The notes under the pieces were generated by a model. It did not search any database. It saw only the letters and a list, made by a program, of their open reading frames with translations, and had not been told where the DNA came from. Positions 1-9,386 of a stretch of DNA of 58,354 nt are shown here, one piece after another. The first letter of the stretch is position 1; every line of letters starts with the position of its first letter. Position numbers and translations under genes: made by a program. This DNA is from an uncultured Actinomycetes bacterium (lineage in GTDB: Bacteria; Actinomycetota; Actinomycetes; Mycobacteriales; Mycobacteriaceae): NCBI GenBank assembly GCA_903877095.1, contig CAIRCP010000178.1, forward strand, positions 1 through 58,354. Reading direction: 5' to 3'.

Positions 1-79
1 ACCTGCCACCACGCTTACCCGCATCGGAGGGCATTACCGATTCGACAGCCGCCCAGAACTCATCAGAAATCACACCCAT
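1..79 (-). CDS. IS5-family transposase, N-terminal 26 residues only
   Basis: An ATG at 79 opens a reading frame MGVISDEFWAAVESVMPSD followed by AGKRGGR, the usual start of IS5-family (IS427-like) transposases in actinobacteria (DEFWAxVEPxLPSxxGKRGR). No catalytic DDE residues are inside the window because the gene is cut by the window edge. The element lies just downstream of entC, where the M. tuberculosis order would continue with other genes, so it marks a local break in synteny or a contig end. Confidence 0.7.
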   Translation of the reverse strand, partial: MGVISDEFWAAVESVMPSDAGKRGGR

Positions 80-135
80 ACGTGTCACCGCGAAATCGTC
101 GCTGTTCAACACCTTTCAATTCGGGAGACACGCCC
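1..135 (-). mobile_element. IS5-type insertion sequence, right end, truncated by window edge
   Basis: The right part of an insertion sequence that begins outside the window. It carries the 5' end of a transposase on the minus strand and ends near 135 in the candidate terminal repeat GGGCGTGTCTCCCGAA (read on the minus strand). CTAG or TA at 135-138 could be the target duplication. The other end is not visible, so the boundary and family are inferred from the transposase start and this terminus. Confidence 0.6.
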
Positions 136-211
136 TAGACACCGTCCGCGGAGTCGGCCCGATCGGACAGCGCCCACCGGTCAGCCGATAGGCGAGTGGT
201 ACGGATCCGGG

Positions 212-1291
212 TCATGACACGCCCAGTGCGTTCAGGACGGTGCGGAACTTCGCGGTGGTCTCGGCGACCTCATCCTCCGAGTCGGATTCGGCGACGATCC
301 CGCCACCGGCACGTGCCAGTGCACTGCGGCGATCCGCCGACAACTCCGCGCCTCGCAGCGCCACCATCCAGCGCCCGTCGCCGGCCGCGTCGCACCATCC
401 GACCGCCCCCGCGTAGAACCCGCGGTCGCCTTCGATGTCGGCGATGGTGTCGACCGCCATCGCGGTCGGAACGCCGCCGACGGCCGGGGTCGGGTGCAGT
501 GCGAGAGCGAGATCCAATGCGGTGGTTGACGTTCCGCGTAGCGTGCCGTGAACCGGTGTGCGCAGATGCCACAGCGCCGCGGTGCGGCTCAGCTGCGGCT
601 CGGCCGCGACGTCGAGATGACGGCACAGCGGTGCCAGCACGTCGGCGATGGTGTCGACCACCAGCCGGTGCTCGTGGCGGTTCTTGCCCGAGGCCGCCAG
701 CGCCGCACCGGCCGCCGTGTCGACGGCCGGATCGGCCGACCGGGCCGCCGAGCCGGCGAACGGCTGGCAGATCACCTGATCGCCATCCCGGGCCACGAGC
801 AGTTCGGGGCTAGCGCCGATCAGGACCGTGCCGTCGAACGGTGGCCCGGCGGGGGAGAGGTCGGCGAGGTAGGCCGTCGCCTCCGGATCGGCGGCGGCCA
901 GCCGGCCGAGGATGGCCAGCGGGTCAATCGGTGTGTCGGTCACCAGGCGCAGCGCGCGCGCGAGAACGACCTTCTGCAGGGGGTTTTCGGGATCCCGCAG
1001 CAGTCGCAACACCGCCTCGACGCGCGACCGGTGCCCGGCCAGGTCGGGAACCGCCTCGGCGATCCGCACCGCGGGCAGCTCGCCGTGGGTCGGCGGCAGG
1101 GTGTCGTGCACTCGCACGGGTGCCAACAGAGCGGCGCGCCGGCGAAGATCGAACGGCAGGGCGCCGACGACCAGGTCGGCCGAACCATCGCGCAGAGCGC
1201 GACCGGCATCGTCGACGTCGTCGTATCCAGTCCGAATGCCCTCTGCCACAAGGGTTCCGGCCGGACCGGTCAGGACGAAGGTAGTCTTCAC
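212..1291 (-). CDS. entC: Isochorismate synthase EntC-like
   Basis: Chorismate-binding enzyme, 359 aa, expected to convert chorismate to isochorismate in the cytoplasm for salicylate (mycobactin), menaquinone or related products. Visible family motifs are QKVVLAR with the likely general-base Lys at 109, GASPELLV at 159-166, EHRLVVDT near 207-214, HPTPAVGG at 266-273 and GFYAGAVGW at 291-299. The start is a GTG at 1291 that overlaps the gpm2 stop (GTGA), so the two genes are translationally coupled. The same pair, Rv3214-Rv3215, occurs in M. tuberculosis. No other siderophore or menaquinone gene is in the window, so the downstream pathway cannot be settled from here. Confidence 0.9.
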   Translation of the reverse strand: MKTTFVLTGPAGTLVAEGIRTGYDDVDDAGRALRDGSADLVVGALPFDLRRRAALLAPVRVHDTLPPTHGELPAVRIAEAVPDLAGHRSRVEAVLRLLRDPENPLQKVVLARALRLVTDTPIDPLAILGRLAAADPEATAYLADLSPAGPPFDGTVLIGASPELLVARDGDQVICQPFAGSAARSADPAVDTAAGAALAASGKNRHEHRLVVDTIADVLAPLCRHLDVAAEPQLSRTAALWHLRTPVHGTLRGTSTTALDLALALHPTPAVGGVPTAMAVDTIADIEGDRGFYAGAVGWCDAAGDGRWMVALRGAELSADRRSALARAGGGIVAESDSEDEVAETTAKFRTVLNALGVS

Positions 1292-1893
1292 GTCTCGCAG
1301 GCGGGGTGGCTGGTGAGGCCCAGTGCGGACAGTTGGCGAAGTCCGTACTCGAAACCGCAGACCGAGACCGCGGCGGTGCCGAACCCGTACCGGGCGCCCT
1401 CGCGCAGCGGTTGTTCGACCCAGCGGGTGATCACCGCACGGGAGAAGTGGCCGTGGCTGACGAATACCACGTCACGCTCGGCCATGTGGTCCAGCGCGTA
1501 GGCCACGGCCTGGTCGGCCCGCATGCTGACCTGGTCCACGCTCTCCCCGCCCGGACAGCCATAGGTCCACAACAGCCAGCCGGGCGTCTCGGTCCGGATC
1601 TGGTGGGTGGTCAAGCCCTCGTAGTCGCCGTAGTTCCATTCGGCCAGCAGGGGAGTCACCTCGTCGACGGCGAGACCGGCGAGTTCAGTGGTGGCCAGAG
1701 CGCGTTGACGCGGGCTGCTGACCACCAGGGGGTTGTCAAGGTCGAGCCGGGTCAGCGTCTGGGCGGCCAGCTGTGCCTGTTGGCGGCCGACTTCGGTGAG
1801 ATCGAGGTCGGTGGTACTGGTGTGTTTGCGGTCACGCGACCACTCGGTTTCGCCATGACGGAGCAGGACCAGCCGATGGTTGCCGACACTCAC
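1288..1893 (-). CDS. gpm2: Histidine phosphatase (phosphoglycerate-mutase-like), Gpm2/Rv3214 type
   Basis: 201 aa histidine phosphatase superfamily protein. The phosphohistidine motif RHGE is at residues 12-15 (LLRHGETEWS) and the second conserved His lies in FVSHGHFSRAV. I chose GTG 1893 because it starts the protein VSVGNHRL, matching the Rv3214 N-terminus; the longer open frame to 1998 runs into the divergent ParA gene. Rv3214 has been characterised as an acid phosphatase rather than a mutase, so phosphatase is the safer call. It overlaps entC by 4 nt in the same operon and is divergent from the ParA-like gene with a gap of only about 40 bp. Confidence 0.87.
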   Translation of the reverse strand: MSVGNHRLVLLRHGETEWSRDRKHTSTTDLDLTEVGRQQAQLAAQTLTRLDLDNPLVVSSPRQRALATTELAGLAVDEVTPLLAEWNYGDYEGLTTHQIRTETPGWLLWTYGCPGGESVDQVSMRADQAVAYALDHMAERDVVFVSHGHFSRAVITRWVEQPLREGARYGFGTAAVSVCGFEYGLRQLSALGLTSHPACET

Positions 1894-1931
1894 GTGAATC
1901 GATTCTGCCCCAACCTGACAGGATGGACCCC

Positions 1932-2786
1932 GTGACCCGAGTACTGGCAGTGGCCAACCAGAAGGGTGGAGTGGCCAAGACAACCACGGTGGCGTCATTG
2001 GGGGCGGCGTTCGTCGGGGAGGGCAAGAAGGTCCTACTCGTCGATCTGGACCCCCAGGGATGCCTCACCTTCTCGCTCGGCACCGACCCGGACAAGCTGG
2101 CGGTGTCGGTGCACGAGGTGCTGCTCGGGGAGGTGGAACCCAACGCGGCGGTCGTCGAGACACCGGAGGGGATGAGCCTGCTGCCGGCCAATATCGACCT
2201 CGCCGGCGCTGAGGCGATGCTGCTGATGCGGGCCGGGCGCGAGTACGCGCTCAAGCGTGCGCTGGACAAGCTCGCCGGCACCGCCGGGCCGGCGAAATCG
2301 GGAAGCGCCGGGCCGGCGAAATCGGGAAGCGCGGAGCGTCCGTTCGACGTCGTGATCATCGACTGCCCGCCGTCGCTGGGCGTGCTTACTCTGAACGGGC
2401 TGACCGCGGCTGACGAGGTGATCGTTCCGCTGCAGTGCGAGACCCTCGCTCATCGCGGGGTGGGGCAGTTCCTGCGCACGGTGACCGACGTCCAGCAGAT
2501 CACCAACCCCAAGCTGACGCTGCTCGGCGCACTGCCGACGCTGTACGACGCCCGCACCACCCACAGCCGTGACGTGCTGTTCGACGTCGCCGACCGCTAC
2601 GACCTTCCGGTGCTGTCGCCGCCGATCCCCCGGACGGTGCGCTTCGCCGAGGCCAGTGCGTCGGGGTCGTCGGTGATCGCCGGACGCAAGAACAAGGGCG
2701 CTCTCGCCTACCGGGAGTTGGCCAACGCCCTGCTGAAGCACTGGACGTCGGGCACGTCGCTGCCCACTTTCAGTCCCGCGGGGTAG
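1932..2786 (+). CDS. ParA/Soj-like ATPase (Rv3213c type) with an internal tandem repeat
   Basis: 284 aa deviant-Walker P-loop ATPase. The Walker A' motif NQKGGVAKTT begins near residue 9, the A' box LLVDLDPQG follows and Walker B is VVIIDCPPS. Such ATPases position DNA or other cargo, but no parB or parS is adjacent, so this is an orphan like Rv3213c. GTG 1932 is preferred over ATG 1923 because a -10-like CAGGAT ends exactly 7 nt before it, fitting a leaderless start. Residues 118-133 are two exact copies of AGPAKSGS encoded by a 24-bp tandem repeat. They sit between the ALDKL helix and Walker B, where the M. tuberculosis protein, as I recall it, has only a short linker. Confidence 0.88.
   Translation: MTRVLAVANQKGGVAKTTTVASLGAAFVGEGKKVLLVDLDPQGCLTFSLGTDPDKLAVSVHEVLLGEVEPNAAVVETPEGMSLLPANIDLAGAEAMLLMRAGREYALKRALDKLAGTAGPAKSGSAGPAKSGSAERPFDVVIIDCPPSLGVLTLNGLTAADEVIVPLQCETLAHRGVGQFLRTVTDVQQITNPKLTLLGALPTLYDARTTHSRDVLFDVADRYDLPVLSPPIPRTVRFAEASASGSSVIAGRKNKGALAYRELANALLKHWTSGTSLPTFSPAG
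2283..2330 (+). repeat. 24-bp perfect tandem repeat, two copies, in frame
   Basis: Two identical 24-bp units (2283-2306 and 2307-2330, starting GCCGGGCCGGCGAAATC) inside the ParA-like gene. They encode AGPAKSGS twice and keep the reading frame. Confidence 0.95.
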
Positions 2787-2811
2787 CCGCCCGGCTGATG
2801 TCGGGCGGTTT
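2787..2811. terminator. Hairpin terminator between convergent genes
   Basis: CCGCCCG (2787-2793) pairs with CGGGCGG (2802-2808) across an 8-nt loop and is followed by TTT. It lies between the convergent ends of the ParA-like gene and the Rv3212-like gene. The T-tract is short, so intrinsic termination is only moderately supported. Confidence 0.5.
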
Positions 2812-4034
2812 CAGCCGGGTCCGTAGCCGGCCAGGCCGGCGTCGCGCTGCTCGATCACCGTCTGCCCTGCGACGGCCGGCAGCACCGGGCCGGTGCCGGC
2901 CGGGTGGGTCAGCGGGATGACCCGCTCCCGGATGCCGTCGGCGGTGTTGTAGACGGCCAGGCCATCGGCGACCGGGACCAGCAGCCGGCCGGCCATCATG
3001 GTGGCCGGTCCGACCGGAGCCAGCGGGCCGTCCCCGTCGATGGTGTACCGGTAGGTCAGCCTGGCGTCGAAGACCATGACGGTGCGGCCGGTCCACCAGG
3101 TGATCATGTCCCCGGCGCGGGTGACGGCTGGGACGGCGCCGAACACCGGCGCCGCGGGCGCGGGGGTGCCGGACAGCTTGGTGCCGGTGTCGTCGTAGAC
3201 CGCGATTTCGGGACGGGGGACCGGCAGGTACACCGCCGTCGTGGTGCCGGCGACCGCCAGGACCCGGGCTTCGGCGTCGATGGGCACCCCGGGCAGCGAC
3301 ACCCGTTTGGTGTCCGGTTCGTCCTCTTCCTTGGCCGGTTTCAGCAGAGTCAGCCGCAGATCCTTCTCGCCTGTGCAGGCCTCCAGAACTGCGACCGCGC
3401 TCTCGCTGCCGGCGGCAGACATCAGGGTGCACCCCGCGCCGAGTTTGGTGTTGACCGGCTTCACCGGCGCGTCGATCTCCCCGTAGGACAGCATCCGCAC
3501 CAGGTCGGAGCGCCACAACTCCAGCCGGGTGGTGCCGGCGGACAGCACCGCGCCGCCGTCGGAGGTCAGCAGCACGATGTTGTCGGCGTAGCTGGTGCGG
3601 GTGGGGCCGCGGCGCCCGGTCGCGGCCTGGATTCCGCTGACCTGCCCGCAGCCGCGGCGGTCGGGGTAGACCGCGACCGCCAGGTCGTAGACGTAGGACA
3701 CCCCGCACAGGTCGAGGTCGCGGGCGTAGCTCCAGCGCTGCTGTCCGGTCTGGGAGTCCAGGCCGGTCATGCTTCGGCCGTCGCCGGTCACCACGGTGCC
3801 GCCGAGCACCACCGGTGTCCGGGTGCGGGCGCTCGACGACGTCCAGCGCTGCTGCAGTCCGGCCGGCACCGCGGCCGCAGCGGTGGGGCTCGGTGCGGTA
3901 CCGGTGCCCGGGTGGAACTCGGTGGTCCGGGCCGAACTGCGCCACCAGACGGCCGTGACGAGCAGAGTCACCACGGCGGCTATCGCCGCCGCGGCGAGGA
4001 GATCACCTCTGGTGCGGCGTTCCGGTCGGATCAT
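2811..4034 (-). CDS. Membrane-anchored beta-propeller-like protein (Rv3212 type)
   Basis: 407 aa. A short basic N-terminus is followed by one transmembrane segment (about residues 12-30), then a Pro/Ala-rich linker and a long extracytoplasmic region. That region contains propeller-like repeats such as VVTGDGRSMTGLDSQTGQQRW, in the style of PQQ-like repeat proteins. Length and context match Rv3212, a conserved Ala/Val-rich protein. It is encoded just downstream of the DEAD-box helicase with a 3-nt gap, so the two are probably cotranscribed. The envelope role is unknown; the call rests on topology and synteny. Confidence 0.8.
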   Translation of the reverse strand: MIRPERRTRGDLLAAAAIAAVVTLLVTAVWWRSSARTTEFHPGTGTAPSPTAAAAVPAGLQQRWTSSSARTRTPVVLGGTVVTGDGRSMTGLDSQTGQQRWSYARDLDLCGVSYVYDLAVAVYPDRRGCGQVSGIQAATGRRGPTRTSYADNIVLLTSDGGAVLSAGTTRLELWRSDLVRMLSYGEIDAPVKPVNTKLGAGCTLMSAAGSESAVAVLEACTGEKDLRLTLLKPAKEEDEPDTKRVSLPGVPIDAEARVLAVAGTTTAVYLPVPRPEIAVYDDTGTKLSGTPAPAAPVFGAVPAVTRAGDMITWWTGRTVMVFDARLTYRYTIDGDGPLAPVGPATMMAGRLLVPVADGLAVYNTADGIRERVIPLTHPAGTGPVLPAVAGQTVIEQRDAGLAGYGPG

Positions 4035-4037
4035 GCG

Positions 4038-5594
4038 TCAGTTCGAGGAGGCGGCCTCTGCGGCCTTGCGGGGGCCGCGACGCCGACGCCGACGCCGGCC
4101 GCTGGTCGTTCCGTCGGCATTCTGGGTCGATGGGGCGGCTGAGCCGTCCACGGAAACCGTTGCGGCGGAATGATTTTCGGAGTTCCCGGGGGCCCCCTCC
4201 GCGCCGCTGCGGGTGCGCCGCCGGGAGCGGGTGCGGGCGGCCCGGTCCGGCTTGTCGGTGGAGGAGATCCGACTCTCGTCCTGGCGGACCTCGCCGGGAC
4301 GACGGGCCGAATCCTCCCGGGGGCGACGGGCGCCGTGGGTTTTGCGTGCGGTGCCGACCGCCCCGCCGGCTTCGGCCGGGATGCCGATCTCCTCGTAGAA
4401 ATGCGGCGAGGTCGAGTACGTCTCCGCGGGGTCCGGGCAGTCGAGATCGAGTGCCTTGTTGATCATCGACCAGCGCTCGAGTTCGTCCCAGTCGACCAGG
4501 GTGATCGCGATACCGGTCTTACCGGCCCGGCCGGTGCGGCCGATGCGGTGGACGTAGGCCTGCTCGTCCTCGGGGATCTGATAGTTGATCACGTGGGTGA
4601 TGTCGTCGATGTCGATGCCGCGGGCCGCCACGTCGGTGGCCACCAGCACGTCGACCTCCCCAACGCGGAACGCCTTGAGGGCTTTCTCGCGGGCGATCTG
4701 GCCCAGATCTCCGTGGACCGCGCCGACTTTGAAACCGCGCTCGGCGAGCTCGTCGGCGACCTTCTGGGCGGTGCGCTTGGTGCGGGTGAAGACCATCGTG
4801 GCGCCGCGCCCCTTCGCCTGCAGGATGCGGGCGACCATCTCGATCTTGTCCAGTGCGTGGGCGCGGTAGGCGAACTGCTCGGTGGTCTCATGGGTGGCCG
4901 ACCCCTGCACGCCTTCGGCGCGGATGTGGGTCGGCTGATTCATGAAGGTTCGGGCCAGCGTGATGATCGGACCCGGCATGGTCGCCGAGAACAGCATCGA
5001 CTGGCGATCGTCGGGGATGCGGCTCAAGATGCGTTCGATGTCGGGTAGGAAGCCCAGGTCGAGCATCTCGTCGGCCTCGTCGAGCACCAGCACCGAGAGC
5101 CCGCCGATCTGCAGGTGACCCTGCTGGGCGAGGTCCAGCAGCCGGCCCGGGGTGCCGACGACGACATCGGCGCCCCTCTGCAGCGACTCGATCTGGGGCT
5201 CGTAGGGGCGCCCGCCGTAAATGGACACCACGCTCAGCGGCCGCTGCCCGTTTTCGCCGGCCTTGAGGTACTTCGCGGCGTGTTCGAGGTCTTCGTAGAC
5301 CTGAATGCACAATTCGCGGGTCGGCACCACGATCAGGGCGCGCGGGGCGCCGGTGAGCGGGCGGGTGGTGTCGTTGGTGATGCGGTCCAGCAGGGGCACG
5401 CCGAAGGCGAGGGTCTTGCCCATGCCGGTCCGGGCCTGACCGATCAGATCGTCACCGGCCAGCGCCAGCGGCAGGGTTAGTTCCTGGATTGCGAACGCGT
5501 TCTCGATGCCCTTCTCGGCCAATGCGCGGACGATCTCGTCGCGCACGCCGAGTTGGGCGAAGTTGATGGGGGTATGGGTATGCAGATGTGTCAT
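4038..5594 (-). CDS. rhlE: DEAD-box RNA helicase (RhlE-like, Rv3211 type)
   Basis: 518 aa ATP-dependent RNA helicase. Motifs in order: Q motif with FAQLGV and AIQ near residues 12-37, Walker A ARTGMGKT at 54-61, PTRELC, TPGRLLDL, VLDEADEML, SATMP, ATDVAARGIDID and HRIGRTGR. The last roughly 90 residues form an Arg-rich tail (RRRRRRGPRK near the end), typical of RNA-binding extensions. It should act in RNA remodelling or degradation. The upstream 200 bp contains a 14-bp tandem repeat and is shared with a divergent gene. Confidence 0.93.
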   Translation of the reverse strand: MTHLHTHTPINFAQLGVRDEIVRALAEKGIENAFAIQELTLPLALAGDDLIGQARTGMGKTLAFGVPLLDRITNDTTRPLTGAPRALIVVPTRELCIQVYEDLEHAAKYLKAGENGQRPLSVVSIYGGRPYEPQIESLQRGADVVVGTPGRLLDLAQQGHLQIGGLSVLVLDEADEMLDLGFLPDIERILSRIPDDRQSMLFSATMPGPIITLARTFMNQPTHIRAEGVQGSATHETTEQFAYRAHALDKIEMVARILQAKGRGATMVFTRTKRTAQKVADELAERGFKVGAVHGDLGQIAREKALKAFRVGEVDVLVATDVAARGIDIDDITHVINYQIPEDEQAYVHRIGRTGRAGKTGIAITLVDWDELERWSMINKALDLDCPDPAETYSTSPHFYEEIGIPAEAGGAVGTARKTHGARRPREDSARRPGEVRQDESRISSTDKPDRAARTRSRRRTRSGAEGAPGNSENHSAATVSVDGSAAPSTQNADGTTSGRRRRRRRGPRKAAEAASSN

Positions 5595-5681
5595 GGATGG
5601 TCTTCCGTTGTCGTTCCTCGTACTTGCTTCACGCGCGCACGGGTTCGATCATCGGAATGCGGGCCTCGCGCCACCGTTTGA

Positions 5682-5709
5682 GGATCGTTGACGACGGATC
5701 GTTGACGAC
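5682..5709 (+). repeat. 14-bp tandem duplication upstream of the helicase gene
   Basis: GGATCGTTGACGAC occurs twice back to back (5682-5695, 5696-5709) in the divergent promoter region between the helicase and the MiaE-like gene. Each copy includes TTGACG, so the duplication may also duplicate a -35-like hexamer on the plus strand. Confidence 0.85.
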
Positions 5710-5790
5710 GGAGAGGCGGGCCCACTGCGTGCACGCACATTACCGATGACAATGGTACCTGGTCGGGGCTCTGAAGGGAGATAGCGCGGC

Positions 5791-5796
5791 TACAGT
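5791..5796 (+). promoter_or_regulatory. -10 box for a leaderless transcript
   Basis: TACAGT ends 7 nt before ATG 5804. This matches the mycobacterial pattern TANNNT plus about 7 nt to the start, so transcription would begin at the start codon. It decides between GTG 5795, which would lie inside the -10, and ATG 5804. Confidence 0.55.
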
Positions 5797-5803
5797 GACG
5801 TCC

Positions 5804-6514
5804 ATGGAAGCGACCTCGCGGACGACAACGGCGGCTTCCTCGGGGACGACGCAGGCGGTTCCCGCCGCGACGGTTCCGGCGGACCATCCCGGCATCAACG
5901 AGTTGTTCACGTTGCTCGCCTACGGCGAGGTCGCCGCGTTCTACCGGCTGACCGAGGAAGCCCGGATGGCGCCGGACTTGCGTGGACGCGTCAACATGGC
6001 GCGGATGGCCGCGGCCGAGATGGGGCATTTCGAACTGCTGCGCGCGACGCTGGAATCCCGCGGGGTTGACGTGTTGCCGGCGATCACCCGCTACGCCCCG
6101 GCGCTGGAGCAGTACCACCGGCTGACCACCCCGAGCACCTGGCTGGAGGCGCTGGTCAAGACCTACGTCGGCGACGCGATGGCCGCCGACCTGTATCTCG
6201 CGATCGCCAGTTCGCTGCCCCCGGAGGTGGCCGACGTGGTGCGCTCCGTGCTGGCCGAGACGGTGCACTCGCAGTTCGTGGTGGCCGAAGTGGTGTCGGC
6301 GGTCACCGCCAGCGGGCGCCAGCGCAGCCGGCTGGCGCTGTGGTCGCGCCGCCTGCTGGGCGAGGCGATCACCCAGGCGCAGTACGTCCTGGCCGAACAC
6401 GACGAGCTGGTCGACCTGGTGCTGGCCAGCGGGGGCCTGGGTCAGGTGACGGATCTGTTCGACCGGGTTCAGCGGACCCACGACGAGCGGATGCGCCAGT
6501 TGCGACTGGCCTGA
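5804..6514 (+). CDS. Ferritin-like fold protein (MiaE-like, Rv3210c type)
   Basis: 236 aa, mostly helical, with acidic residues and histidines spaced as in ferritin-like four-helix proteins (ELFTLLAYGEVAAFYRL, MAAAEMGHFELL, LAETVHSQFVVAEV). It matches the actinobacterial tRNA-hydroxylase-like family represented by Rv3210c. The substrate is not established; MiaE-type activity is a family guess. ATG 5804 is chosen because a -10 box stands 7 nt upstream. It is divergent from the helicase gene and convergent with the MmpS-like gene, leaving only 3 nt between stops. Confidence 0.82.
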   Translation: MEATSRTTTAASSGTTQAVPAATVPADHPGINELFTLLAYGEVAAFYRLTEEARMAPDLRGRVNMARMAAAEMGHFELLRATLESRGVDVLPAITRYAPALEQYHRLTTPSTWLEALVKTYVGDAMAADLYLAIASSLPPEVADVVRSVLAETVHSQFVVAEVVSAVTASGRQRSRLALWSRRLLGEAITQAQYVLAEHDELVDLVLASGGLGQVTDLFDRVQRTHDERMRQLRLA

Positions 6515-6517
6515 ATC

Positions 6518-7045
6518 TCATCGATTGCAGGTGGTGAAGGTTCCGTAGTCGGTCTGCGACACCACCGTCGAACCGGCGGCGTCGGTGATCCAGCAGTTCA
6601 GCTGGCTGCCGTGGCTGTTGGCGGTGATGTAGTTGACCGGCAGGTCCGGCACGATCGTCATCGTCCAGGGCAGCGTCACGTTCTCCACGGTGCGCAGCGC
6701 TCCGGTCTCGTCGGCGTAGACCACCGTGACCGGGTCGTCGGGGCGCTGGTGTCCGGCGATGGTGTAGACGATCTGGCGCAGGTCCAACTGCGGTTGGGCG
6801 GACTTCGACGTCGGTTTCGAATCCAGGCGCACCGGGACCTCCGCCGATGCCGTCACAGTGACCGCCTGCGGGACGGCGCGCGGGGTGTCGGGTCCGGCGG
6901 TCGCGACGACGATGCGCGGTGCGGCTGCGGTCCGGTCGTCCGGGCCGCCGCCGTTGAGGACCCCCACGGCGACCGCGCCGGCCGCCGTCACGGCCAGGGT
7001 TGCCATCGCCAGCCCGGCCAGCGCGGTGCGCCTATCCACGATCAC
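6518..7045 (-). CDS. MmpS-like exported protein (Rv3209 type)
   Basis: 175 aa. An N-terminal signal anchor (residues 10-30, LAGLAMATLAVTAAGAVAVGV) is followed by a Thr/Pro-rich linker. The C-terminal domain has the MmpS layout: IVYTIAGHQRPDDPVTVVYADE, a central VTLPWTM strand and a Cys pair (LNCWI and TTCNR). MmpS proteins are periplasmic partners of MmpL transporters, yet no mmpL is adjacent. Rv3209 holds the same place in M. tuberculosis. The MmpS assignment rests on the VTLPWTM core and the Cys pattern, which recur in the true MmpS at 31936-32364. Confidence 0.75.
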   Translation of the reverse strand: MIVDRRTALAGLAMATLAVTAAGAVAVGVLNGGGPDDRTAAAPRIVVATAGPDTPRAVPQAVTVTASAEVPVRLDSKPTSKSAQPQLDLRQIVYTIAGHQRPDDPVTVVYADETGALRTVENVTLPWTMTIVPDLPVNYITANSHGSQLNCWITDAAGSTVVSQTDYGTFTTCNR

Positions 7046-7214
7046 CTGACCAGGCTAGGCAGACCGCCGACCGGTCCCGTTCCGGCGCACGGACCCGTTG
7101 TCATGCTGTTACCGCAGCTTGATGGCTTGTTTGTCAAACCGTCCCGCACGGCCGCACCGGCCCGGCCGGGCGTCCACTAGCCTTCCGTGGAGAGCCAAAT
7201 GGAAAGGGGCCGCT

Positions 7215-7451
7215 GTGGAGGTCAAGATCGGAGTCTCGGACAGTCCCCGTGAGCTGGTGTTCAACAGCTCCGACACGCCCGAGCTGGTCGAGCACCAGAT
7301 CAAGCAAGCCCTGGGTGACACCTCGGGGGTGCTGAGTCTGAGCGACGACAAGGGCCGGCGTTTCCTGGTGCAGACCTCCAAGATCACCTATGTCGAGATC
7401 GGGGCCGCAGACGTGCGCCGGGTGGGCTTCGGGGTCGCCGCGACCTCGTAG
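7215..7451 (+). CDS. DUF3107 protein (TB9.4/Rv3208A type)
   Basis: 78 aa small acidic cytosolic protein starting VEVKIGVSDSPRELVFNSSD, recognisable as the actinobacterial DUF3107 family. GTG 7215 is preferred over the long upstream frame because a purine-rich site GGAAAGGGG (7201-7209) precedes it and the protein then has family length. Function is unknown. The neighbouring TetR gene is convergent with it. Confidence 0.85.
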   Translation: MEVKIGVSDSPRELVFNSSDTPELVEHQIKQALGDTSGVLSLSDDKGRRFLVQTSKITYVEIGAADVRRVGFGVAATS

Positions 7452-7497
7452 GTCCGCCCGTCGTCCCCTCGTACGTCCGCCGGTAGGTCCCGGCGGC

Positions 7498-8199
<702 letters not shown>

Positions 8200-8297
8200 T
8201 TACTACCCGCACCTGACGGGGATTCCGGGCTGTCGTCGCCGCTCGACACGCGCGTGCCCCGAGGCCGCCGGACCGCGGGTTATGCGATCCTGGGTCG

Positions 8298-9323
8298 GTG
8301 ACCAATGAGTCGGGGCCCCGCGGGGATGGTCGCGTGCCGGTGCTGCACAGCGAGTGGAATCAGCCGCTGCGTGCCCTGCGTGACCCGCTCGCCGAGGACT
8401 CCGGGCGGGCCCGGGCCAACCGCGAAGACCGCGGCCAGGTGCGCAAACAGAGCTGGCTGGGCCGGTTCTTGTCGACGTACGGCTGGCGGGCGTACGCGCT
8501 GCCGGTGCTGGTGGTGCTGACGGCGGTGGTGCTCTACCAGACGTTCACCGGGACGGTCGCCCCGGCCACCGAGGCGCCTGTCAAGGGTCCGCCCACGATC
8601 GGCTCGTTGGGGACGACGATCATCGGCGCCCCGCCGCGCGGGCTCACCGAGTTCGACGCGAGCCTGCCCACCGGCCAGTTGCCGGCCGGCGGCCCGTTCA
8701 CCGAGGCCGGCGCCAAGGCCTGGCACATCGTCCCGGGCACCACACCCAAGGTCGGCGAGGGCACGGCCAAGACGTTCACCTACACCGTCGAGATCGAGGA
8801 CGGCGTCGACACGTCGTCGTTCGGCGGCGACGAAGGGTTCGCCCGGATGGTGACCGAGACCCTGGATAACCCCAAGAGTTGGACGCACAACCCGCAGTTC
8901 GCCTTCCAGCGGGTCGACGCCCCCGATGCCAAGCCCGACTTCCGGGTGTCGCTGACCTCCCCGGCCACCGTGCGGGAAGGCTGCGGCTACGAGATCCAGC
9001 TCGAATCGTCCTGCTACAACCCGGTTTACGGCGCGGACGCCGAGCCGCGGGTCTTCGTCAACCTGGCCCGCTGGGTGCGCGGCGCGATGCCGTTCCAGGG
9101 CGACATCGGCTCCTACCGGCAATACCTGATCAACCACGAGGTCGGCCACGCCATCGGCTACACCAGCCACGAACCGTGCGATCGCAACGGTGCGCTGGCG
9201 CCGATCATGATGCAGCAGACCTTCTCGACGTCGGACAACGACGCCTCCCGCTTCGATCCGGGCTCGGTCAAGCCGGACAACAAGACCTGCCGCTTCAACG
9301 CCTGGCCGTATCCGATCGCCTAA
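8298..9323 (+). CDS. DUF3152 membrane-anchored putative zinc metalloprotease (Rv3207c type)
   Basis: 341 aa. A cytoplasmic Arg-rich region leads to one transmembrane helix (about residues 65-82, YALPVLVVLTAVVLYQTF) and an extracytoplasmic domain. That domain carries HEVGHAIGYTSH at 280-291, a zinc-protease HExxH motif extended with Gly and a third His like a metzincin site, but one residue longer than the classic spacing. Four Cys could form disulfides. GTG 8298 is preceded by GATCCT 6 nt upstream, fitting leaderless translation. Catalysis is inferred from the motif only. Confidence 0.85.
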   Translation: MTNESGPRGDGRVPVLHSEWNQPLRALRDPLAEDSGRARANREDRGQVRKQSWLGRFLSTYGWRAYALPVLVVLTAVVLYQTFTGTVAPATEAPVKGPPTIGSLGTTIIGAPPRGLTEFDASLPTGQLPAGGPFTEAGAKAWHIVPGTTPKVGEGTAKTFTYTVEIEDGVDTSSFGGDEGFARMVTETLDNPKSWTHNPQFAFQRVDAPDAKPDFRVSLTSPATVREGCGYEIQLESSCYNPVYGADAEPRVFVNLARWVRGAMPFQGDIGSYRQYLINHEVGHAIGYTSHEPCDRNGALAPIMMQQTFSTSDNDASRFDPGSVKPDNKTCRFNAWPYPIA

Positions 9324-9386
9324 TTCGAACCCGACATGCCCGCCTACTGAAGCCCCGTTCTCGCACGCCACGCTTACCCTGACCAT

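Noticed and set aside
1832..2359. Upstream extension of gpm2 and an antisense frame over the ParA-like gene
   Set aside because: The extension overlaps the divergent ParA start, and the family N-terminus begins at GTG 1893.
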